This document shows, piece by piece, positions 1-4,703 of a stretch of DNA of 6,001 nucleotides. A model generated the notes under the pieces. It was not told where the DNA came from and searched no databases. It saw nothing but the letters and a program-made list of their open reading frames with translations. Source of the stretch: CAZTXD01 sp964617995 (GTDB taxonomy: Bacteria > Actinomycetota > Acidimicrobiia > Spongiisociales > ZC4RG35); the NCBI GenBank assembly GCA_964617995.1, contig CAZTXD010000180.1:1-6001 (forward strand), written 5' to 3'. Position 1 is the stretch's first letter. Every line of letters starts with the position of its first letter. Both the position numbers and the translations under genes were made by a program.

Positions 1-30
1 CCACGGTTCATAAAGCGACAGGCCCTATAG

Positions 31-47
31 CGCGCATTCGATGCGCG
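31..47. repeat. Small perfect inverted repeat (possible weak terminator)
   Basis: Seven-base arms (CGCGCAT and ATGCGCG) flank a three-base loop. The repeat lies 43 bases beyond the stop codon of the minus-strand EEP gene, so it could form a hairpin at the 3' end of that transcript. In the minus-strand direction no run of T follows the stem; a short T run (TTTT) lies before it instead. It is therefore not a classical intrinsic terminator, and it may be chance in GC-rich DNA. Confidence 0.3.
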
Positions 48-89
48 AAAACGGGATCAGGATGCAGCTCGTATGGCATCGGCACTCCT

Positions 90-1973
90 CTAGGGGAGTT
101 CGAGGTCGGCGACCACGGCGAAGTGATCTGAGGCCTGGGACTCGATCACCTCGGCTCCGACGGCGGTCATGCCGGGGGTGTGGAACACGTAGTCGATGCG
201 GTAGCGAGGATCGGCGGCGTTGGAGGTGTATCCGGGACCGTCTCCCGCTTCGTCCCAGGCGTCCACCCAGCCCGACTCCAGCAGCTCGTCGATCTGACGC
301 CAACCGGGACGGGCGTTGAAGTCACCCAGCAGGACCGCCGGACGTCGTCCAGCCCACTGATCGATCACCTCCGCCAGTTGCACGGTGTGGACCGGGTACA
401 GGTCGGCCTCGGGATCGTCGTCATGGGCATCGGGGTCGTTGATGTGCTGCAGATGGATCGAGGCAACGAGAACATCCCCACCGGGGATCTCGACCGTAGC
501 CGCCAGCCAGCCCCGCCGGTAGAGGGTGCCTACGGTCGGAAGCAGGCGGCGTTCGGCCTCGCCGATGGGATAGCGGCTGAGGATGGCGTTGCCCCACACC
601 GGGTCGGTGGTGCCGAAGAATGCGACGCTCTCCCAGCCCAGCCTCTCTCCCAGCAGCGCCACCAGGTCGGTACCGGCGTTGAGGAGCCCGCCCCGAGCGA
701 CCTCCTGGAGGCCGACGATGGTGGCGCCGCTGTCGACGATGACATCGGCGACCGCCTCCACGTCCAGGTCCCCGGCGGTGCCGAAGGACTGGTGGACGTT
801 GTAGGCCATCACCCGAAGAGGACCCTCGGTGGGCGCATCCTCCAGAGTGGACACGCCCAACAAGGCGACGACCGGCAGCAACAGGGTCACGGCGGCGAGC
901 TGGGGAGCACCCACCGCCACCACCGGCTCGGACGGTGGAGACCTGAGAGCCGCCCCGAGGCCGAAGACGGCCACGGCGAAGGCAGAGCCGACCCGGGCCT
1001 GATCCTGGGTGAACCCCAGGTCGAGATCGAGGGGGAGGTAGTAGGCGAATCCGAGCATCAGGAACAGCAACGTCCCCGCCACCACATATACAGAGGAGGG
1101 CAGCAGCGAGCGGCCCTCGGAGGAAGGCACCAGCCCCGCCCACAAAGGGCCTGTAGCCACCAGCCCGACACCAGCGACGACGCTGAACACCAGCGAGGGA
1201 CCGGTGGCGACGAGGACGGAGGCCGCCACCGCCACCGCCGCCGCAGCCACCACCAGCCTCGACCGCCCAGCCCGCATCGCCACCCACACGGCGACCACGT
1301 CCAGGACCACGATGCGTAGCGCTGCCACCGCCGACGAGGACCCGGTGAGCTGCGCCGTCCAGCCCGGCGATTGGAGCACCAGGTACTGGATGAACAGGAA
1401 TGGCCCGAGACCCAGCAGCGTGACACCACCGGCCCAGGTCGGGCCGGATCCCTCGGTGGCTTCCAGCGACGAGGCCAGGTAGAGGATGGCGGCGCCGATA
1501 ATCGCTGTGACCATGAGCGGGACCCCTCCCGGCCGATACGGCAGATCGAGAGTCGCACCTGTCGCCTTGATGGCAGAGTCGAGGGCTACGCCGACCAGCA
1601 CGCCTCCCACCAGCGCCGATCGCCCCAGCGCCGGTATGACGGCGAGGAGACCAACGAAGGCGGCCACACCCGCGGCCGATGCCCAGTGGTCGACGGCGGG
1701 AGAGACGACTATCTGATTGACGAGGCGAGCGGCGACCAGCACCACTGCACCGAACACGAGGGCAGCCTTGCGGCCGATGAAGCGCGAGGTGATCGGCACC
1801 ACCGCGCCCGCCAGGAACGGCGCCACAGCGAGGGGAATGAGGTCGAGGGTGGCGATGCCGACCGTGTCACGCTGATACCAGCCGAGGGAGGCGAACTGGA
1901 ACCGCATCATCTCCAGCCCGACCACGAAGACGAAGGCGGTGAAGACGGTGGCGAGACTGGAGCGTCGGTTCAT
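90..1973 (-). CDS. Polytopic membrane protein with C-terminal endonuclease/exonuclease/phosphatase (EEP) domain
   Basis: 627 residues, ATG start at 1973, TAG stop at 90-92. Residues about 10-375 are a chain of roughly 12-13 hydrophobic helices with short loops. Residues about 385-627 form an EEP (DNase I/sphingomyelinase-like) domain. Its expected metal-binding and catalytic residues are visible: N392 in MAYNVHQ, E424 in GLQEV, H507 in SIHLQH, D551 and N553 in GDFNARPG, D594 in RIDYVF, and the terminal D616-H617 in ASDHF. The domain is therefore probably an active metal-dependent phosphodiesterase or phosphatase. EEP enzymes act on nucleic acids, phosphoinositides or sphingolipids, and fusion to membrane helices makes a lipid or membrane-linked substrate more likely than DNA (inference). 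The layout recalls eukaryotic Cwh43/PGAP2IP, where membrane helices precede an EEP domain; I do not claim orthology. No Shine-Dalgarno precedes the ATG, so translation may be leaderless. The substrate and the side of the membrane on which the EEP domain lies are unknown. Confidence 0.9.
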   Translation of the reverse strand: MNRRSSLATVFTAFVFVVGLEMMRFQFASLGWYQRDTVGIATLDLIPLAVAPFLAGAVVPITSRFIGRKAALVFGAVVLVAARLVNQIVVSPAVDHWASAAGVAAFVGLLAVIPALGRSALVGGVLVGVALDSAIKATGATLDLPYRPGGVPLMVTAIIGAAILYLASSLEATEGSGPTWAGGVTLLGLGPFLFIQYLVLQSPGWTAQLTGSSSAVAALRIVVLDVVAVWVAMRAGRSRLVVAAAAVAVAASVLVATGPSLVFSVVAGVGLVATGPLWAGLVPSSEGRSLLPSSVYVVAGTLLFLMLGFAYYLPLDLDLGFTQDQARVGSAFAVAVFGLGAALRSPPSEPVVAVGAPQLAAVTLLLPVVALLGVSTLEDAPTEGPLRVMAYNVHQSFGTAGDLDVEAVADVIVDSGATIVGLQEVARGGLLNAGTDLVALLGERLGWESVAFFGTTDPVWGNAILSRYPIGEAERRLLPTVGTLYRRGWLAATVEIPGGDVLVASIHLQHINDPDAHDDDPEADLYPVHTVQLAEVIDQWAGRRPAVLLGDFNARPGWRQIDELLESGWVDAWDEAGDGPGYTSNAADPRYRIDYVFHTPGMTAVGAEVIESQASDHFAVVADLELP

Positions 1974-1980
1974 CGGCGGG

Positions 1981-1986
1981 AGGATA
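1981..1986 (-). promoter_or_regulatory. Possible -10 element for a leaderless EEP transcript
   Basis: On the minus strand TATCCT (fits TANNNT) ends seven bases before the ATG at 1973. This is the spacing expected if transcription starts at or next to the start codon, and it would explain the missing ribosome binding site. No recognisable -35 hexamer lies at the usual distance (CTGCGG is there), so support is weak. The rest of 1974-2125 shows no gene, repeat or clear terminator. Confidence 0.25.
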
Positions 1987-2125
1987 CGGGTCCATTCCGA
2001 CTGCCGCAGTGGACACGCCGGCGGCTCTGTTCGATTGAGCCCACGTCGACCCGCCCATATGGACCCAGCCGGTTGCGGAGAAGAGTTGCCAGTCCTAACG
2101 GATTCCGGGTGAACGACCTATCGGG

Positions 2126-2468
2126 TCAGCCGAGAAGGCTGAGCTTCTTGTCCATTTCACGGGTTCGAGCGGTCTGCGCCACAACAGCTTCCTCGAGATG
2201 GACGGGTTCGCGTCGAGCAGCTTCAGAAAGCCCGTCCGGTAGAGAATGACACCTCGACCGCAGTCTCGGCAACGACGGTGGCCGACCGCCGGTGCCCGTC
2301 GATGAGAGCCATCTCTCCGACGACGTCACCCGCTGACACGGTGGCTACGTCCCTGCCGTCACGAACGACCCGGGCGAGGCCGGAGATGATCGCCATCATG
2401 TGTTGGGCCTCTTCGAGCTGCTTGAGGATCACCTCGTCCTGTATCCCCCTCTCAGGCTCCTCTGACTA
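2126..2468 (-). pseudogene. Remnant of a cyclic-nucleotide-binding-domain (CRP/FNR-type beta-barrel) protein, frameshifted
   Basis: The frame running from a TAG at 2466-2468, with a possible GTG start at 2432, contains SGLARVVRDGRDVATV, then GDVVGEMALIDGHRRSATVV. This is the hallmark second half of a cNMP-binding barrel, including the phosphate-binding-cassette-like GEMALIDGHRRSA. The frame stops at TGA 2223-2225 after GRAF. The expected continuation, LKLLDANPSISRKLL, is present in a second frame immediately after it. The final part, AQTARTREMDKKLSLLG and a TGA at 2126-2128, is in the third frame. One base restored near 2228 and one near 2185 would join all three into a normal C-terminal end. 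The first strands of the barrel, expected before ISGLARVV, are not found in any upstream frame, so the 5' part is also lost or replaced. It lies 79 bases downstream of the DUF547 gene on the same strand. Decay is the simplest reading; two sequencing deletions are the alternative. Any intact ancestor was probably a stand-alone sensor domain, since no DNA-binding helix-turn-helix follows. Confidence 0.75.
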
Positions 2469-2547
2469 GCGCAATGCTCCCCTCCGACGGCGCGCTCGAG
2501 GACGCACCCGTACCTATTCTCGACCGCGACTTTCGACCCGCTTGTCT

Positions 2548-3336
2548 TCAGCCGACAGAGCATCCCAGTCGCCAGTCGTAGTGTCCCCAGATGACACGGG
2601 GACGAGCGTGGGTCACCCAGTCCACGGCCTCTTCGTCCATCCAGACGGTCAATGCTCGTAGGACATTCCTTCGGCGGGCCGGCACCAGGGTCGGCATCCG
2701 GCCCGAACGGGTGAAGTCGCCTCCAAACCAGGAGAAGATGGGAGAGAGCGTCACCAGCCCCTCACCTGGATCCAGCCTCAGAGCGCCATCGCCCAGGAAA
2801 CGGATCATTCGATCCTCGAGCTGGCGGTCGACTTCACCACCGAAGGGAGCACGCGGAAGAGACGGGCAGGAGACCGACCCGCACACCAGCCCGGCGTGCA
2901 CCCGGGGATCCTTGAAACGGCGGACCTTGCCGTGCTCGATGTCGTCGAGGGACAACTCCTCGCCCGCGACCGAGACAACCGGTCGGTGGAATCCACCCGG
3001 AACGCGCAGGACGGTGGGGAGTCCGGCCCGTATCGTCGTCGCGGCCAGCCGCAAGGCGGCAGCGTTGTAGACATTCATCCAGAACGCCAGCGCCTCGGCC
3101 GCGGATAGACCGTCGGGATCGATCTCCTCCATCGACCGGAGGTAATCCGCCAGGAGGGAGTACATCCGCGGAACTCGGCCCACGGCCTCCGGTTCCAGAT
3201 GGGAGAGAACAGCTTCGAGGGAGGAGTGGTCGACGGAGCCGGATCCGGCCGGTGCAGGAGGCCGGACCGACACCAGCGATGTGACAATCGACCATGCCAC
3301 CCGCAGAACACTCGGACCGATAGAGGCAGACGCCAT
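2548..3336 (-). CDS. DUF547 family protein
   Basis: 262 residues from ATG 3336; an in-frame GTG at 3360 would add eight. Neither start has a clear Shine-Dalgarno. I prefer the ATG because the extra residues add nothing recognisable. Residues about 45-210 match the DUF547 pattern: FWMNVYNAAAL at 85-95, LDDIEHGKVRRF around 130-141 with E134-H135, and DPRVHAGLVCGSVSCPSL around 143-160 with H147, C152 and C157. These invariant polar and Cys residues are typical of the family, whose biochemical activity is not established to my knowledge. The N-terminus (about residues 5-25) is moderately hydrophobic but does not make a convincing signal peptide, so location is uncertain. The gene diverges from the plus-strand block and is followed by the cNMP-binding remnant. 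Family assignment is confident; function is unknown. Confidence 0.85.
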   Translation of the reverse strand: MASASIGPSVLRVAWSIVTSLVSVRPPAPAGSGSVDHSSLEAVLSHLEPEAVGRVPRMYSLLADYLRSMEEIDPDGLSAAEALAFWMNVYNAAALRLAATTIRAGLPTVLRVPGGFHRPVVSVAGEELSLDDIEHGKVRRFKDPRVHAGLVCGSVSCPSLPRAPFGGEVDRQLEDRMIRFLGDGALRLDPGEGLVTLSPIFSWFGGDFTRSGRMPTLVPARRRNVLRALTVWMDEEAVDWVTHARPRVIWGHYDWRLGCSVG

Positions 3337-3371
3337 GTGCGCGTCAACTTCATCGGGCACCCGGCAGTGGT

Positions 3372-3396
3372 GACAATGTCTGATTCACGACAATGT
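3372..3396. promoter_or_regulatory. Candidate operator: palindrome GACAATGTC with partial second copy
   Basis: GACA-A-TGTC at 3372-3380 is a perfect nine-base inverted repeat around a central A. The first eight bases recur as GACAATGT at 3389-3396, 17 bases further on. Both lie in the divergent intergenic region 12-36 bases upstream of the possible GTG start of the DUF547 gene and about 155-180 bases upstream of the plus-strand gene at 3552. The spacing is close to two helical turns, which would suit a regulator bound on one face. The motif is short and no regulator gene is nearby, so this is tentative. Nothing else convincing is seen in 3361-3540. Confidence 0.3.
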
Positions 3397-3540
3397 GCAG
3401 CCGCGATCCTTCCACCCGGTGCCTCTCGACGCGCCTGCGGTGGCGGGCGCCGTTGGCCGTGGCGAGCCTCTGAGTGTCGCCTCGCCGACAGTCCCGGAGG
3501 TCGCCGTCGTGTCCTGCCGTTGAAGCAGGCAGAGATACCG

Positions 3541-3547
3541 AAGGAGG
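3541..3547 (+). promoter_or_regulatory. Ribosome binding site fixing the start at 3552
   Basis: AAGGAGG, four bases upstream of ATG 3552, is the strongest Shine-Dalgarno in the window. It rules out the longer reading from the in-frame GTG at 3474, which would add 26 arginine-rich residues unlike the membrane protein that follows. Confidence 0.8.
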
Positions 3548-3551
3548 ACCC

Positions 3552-4061
3552 ATGACCTTTCAGGTCGTACCTGCCCTGCTCGCCGGCTTCGTCGCCACCG
3601 TGGTGATGACGGCGATGATGACCCTCGCCGGAAAGATGGGTCTCACCCAGATGCCGCCAATGACCCTCGTCACGGGATCGATGATGACCGACGATCCGGA
3701 ACGGGCCAGGCGCCTCGGGATCATGGCCCATTACATCCTGATGGGCACGGTCGTGTTCGGGCTGATCTACGCCGGCCTCTTCAGCGCCTTCGGCTCGGCG
3801 TCGGTGCTCACAGGTCTGATAATCGGCGCCGTCCACGGAGTGATCGTCGGCGCGATGGCGATGCCGATGATGCCCGCCATGCATCCACGGATGGTCGACT
3901 CCCCCTTGGGCGGCACAGTCACCACAGGCGGAGGAACGGTGACACTCAGCAAGCCGGGATTCTTCGGTGCCAACTGGGGCGGCATGACCCCAATCGGCCT
4001 GCTCATCGGCCACCTCGTCTACGGGCTGGTGGCCGCACTCGTCTACACCGCCCTGGGCTGA
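3552..4061 (+). CDS. Methionine-rich four-helix integral membrane protein (DUF6789-like), function unknown
   Basis: 169 residues with four hydrophobic segments at about 4-26, 57-80, 83-105 and 147-168. A short polar loop (46-55, DDPERARR) follows the first helix, and a longer Gly/Thr-rich loop (about 112-146) precedes the last. There are 18 methionines (about 11 percent), including a dense patch at 101-114, AMAMPMMPAMHPRM. There are only four histidines: H60, H95 and H154 lie within or at the edge of helices 2, 3 and 4, and H111 lies in the Met patch. Helices 2 and 4 share a His-Gly-Tyr pattern (H60/G65/Y73 and H154/G158/Y165), which hints at an internal repeat. The start of the protein (LLAGFVATVVMTAMM) and GHLVYGLV near its end resemble small bacterial membrane families such as DUF6789; this is from memory and unverified. 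The Met/His content could suit metal binding, but that is inference. It is probably first in a three-gene operon with the AhpD-like and GH15 genes. Confidence 0.85.
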   Translation: MTFQVVPALLAGFVATVVMTAMMTLAGKMGLTQMPPMTLVTGSMMTDDPERARRLGIMAHYILMGTVVFGLIYAGLFSAFGSASVLTGLIIGAVHGVIVGAMAMPMMPAMHPRMVDSPLGGTVTTGGGTVTLSKPGFFGANWGGMTPIGLLIGHLVYGLVAALVYTALG

Positions 4062-4083
4062 GACTCATCCCAGGAGAGAGAAG

Positions 4084-4098
4084 ATGAGAAGGAAGTAA
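4084..4098 (+). other. Four-codon mini-ORF (MRRK) leading into the AhpD-like gene
   Basis: ATG-AGA-AGG-AAG-TAA is preceded by AGGAG at 4072-4076 with a seven-base gap, a better start context than many real genes in this window. Its AGA-AGG-AAG codons are also the Shine-Dalgarno of the next gene, whose ATG at 4102 is in the same frame three bases beyond the TAA. Translation of the mini-ORF could couple to or compete with the downstream start. Alternatively the TAA may have cut off a former N-terminal extension. Whether it is translated cannot be seen from sequence. Confidence 0.4.
4089..4095 (+). promoter_or_regulatory. Ribosome binding site of the AhpD-like gene
   Basis: AAGGAAG with a six-base gap to ATG 4102 supports this start. 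It overlaps the codons of the mini-ORF at 4084-4098, so ribosomes on the mini-ORF would cover it. Confidence 0.65.
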
Positions 4099-4101
4099 GT
4101 C

Positions 4102-4656
4102 ATGCGTGTACCCGTTCTAGATCTGGAAACAGCCCCCGAAGGCAGCCGCGATCCTCTCGCCCATCAGGCCGAAAGGATCGGAAAGGTCATCAACATCTTC
4201 GGCGCAATGGCCAACTCGCCAGCTCTCATGGAGATGTACGACCTGGTCGAGACGCACCTGGCGAAGAACTCGAATCTCGACAACGCCACCCGTCAGGCCA
4301 TCCACCTCACCGTGGCAGCGGTCAACGACTGCGGCTACTGCCAGGCGGCCTATACCGGCGCCGCCAGAGCCGCGGGGTTCGAAGACGAAGAGTGCATGCG
4401 GATCCGCCAGGGCAGCCTGGCGTCCCATCCGAGATTGGACGCTCTTCTCGCCCTCAGCCGCCAGATCGCCGACAATCGCGGCTATGTGGACGACTCGGTC
4501 TGGGCGACGGCACAGGATGCGGGCTGGTCGACCGAGGGGATCCTCGAAGCGTACGCCGAAGTGGTCAGGACCATCCTCACCAACTACTTCAACCATCTGG
4601 TCGGAACCGAACTGGATCTACCCGCTCCTCCCCCGCTGGACAGCCACGACGCGTAG
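4102..4656 (+). CDS. AhpD-like / carboxymuconolactone decarboxylase family protein with altered active site
   Basis: 184 residues, all-helical and soluble by composition. The core motif is at about 59-95: DNATRQAIHLTVAAVNDC, then GYCQAAYTGAARAAGF. C77 and C80 form the CxxC redox pair of the AhpD-like alkylhydroperoxidase fold. The C-terminal region (TILTNYFNHLVGTELDLP, 157-174) is typical of a common branch of this family. In AhpD the redox cysteines are served by a Glu twelve residues before the first Cys and a His four residues after the second. Here these are Q65 and Y84, each one base change from the usual residue (CAG versus GAG, TAT versus CAT). The thiol pair may still do disulfide exchange, but peroxidase chemistry of the AhpD type is doubtful. 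The start is supported by AAGGAAG upstream. The gene is 40 bases after the membrane protein and 47 bases before the GH15 gene, so co-transcription is likely. Family call is firm; substrate unknown. Confidence 0.9.
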   Translation: MRVPVLDLETAPEGSRDPLAHQAERIGKVINIFGAMANSPALMEMYDLVETHLAKNSNLDNATRQAIHLTVAAVNDCGYCQAAYTGAARAAGFEDEECMRIRQGSLASHPRLDALLALSRQIADNRGYVDDSVWATAQDAGWSTEGILEAYAEVVRTILTNYFNHLVGTELDLPAPPPLDSHDA

Positions 4657-4695
4657 CCTTCGGAAGTCAATCTCCGGAGTATCTGAGCCGACTGC

Positions 4696-4700
4696 GAGGA
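4696..4700 (+). promoter_or_regulatory. Short-spaced ribosome binding site of the GH15 gene
   Basis: GAGGA lies only three bases before ATG 4704, closer than optimal. The frame is open upstream to at least 4656, but with only CTG codons (4683, 4692) as further candidates. ATG 4704 remains the best start because the family's conserved IGDHALLSD begins at residue 6. Confidence 0.45.
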
Positions 4701-4703
4701 CCG

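Noticed and set aside
180..1319. Long plus-strand open frame of 379 codons opposite the EEP gene
   Set aside because: Its translation is rich in Gly, His, Arg and Gln with no domain-like pattern, while the opposite strand encodes a coherent membrane protein with intact catalytic motifs. It is a shadow frame in GC-rich DNA.
3513..3532. CCTGC...GCAGG / CTGCC...GGCAG inverted repeats just upstream of the plus-strand block
   Set aside because: Stems are only five bases, mutually exclusive and GC-rich, with no conserved element or T run. Chance is likely.
3474..3551. Upstream GTG start that would extend the four-helix membrane protein by 26 residues
   Set aside because: The extra residues are Arg/Ser/Pro rich, and the excellent AAGGAGG lies within them, correctly spaced for ATG 3552.
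3075..4013. Minus-strand open frame of 312 codons across the divergent region
   Set aside because: It overlaps both the DUF547 gene and the membrane protein gene, and its composition (His, Arg, Gly, Asp rich) is that of an antisense shadow. The AAGGAGG and hydrophobic pattern on the plus strand decide against it.
4672..4679. CTCCGGAG palindrome between the AhpD-like and GH15 genes
   Set aside because: An eight-base GC-rich palindrome is expected by chance and has no loop for a hairpin; no regulatory role is supported.
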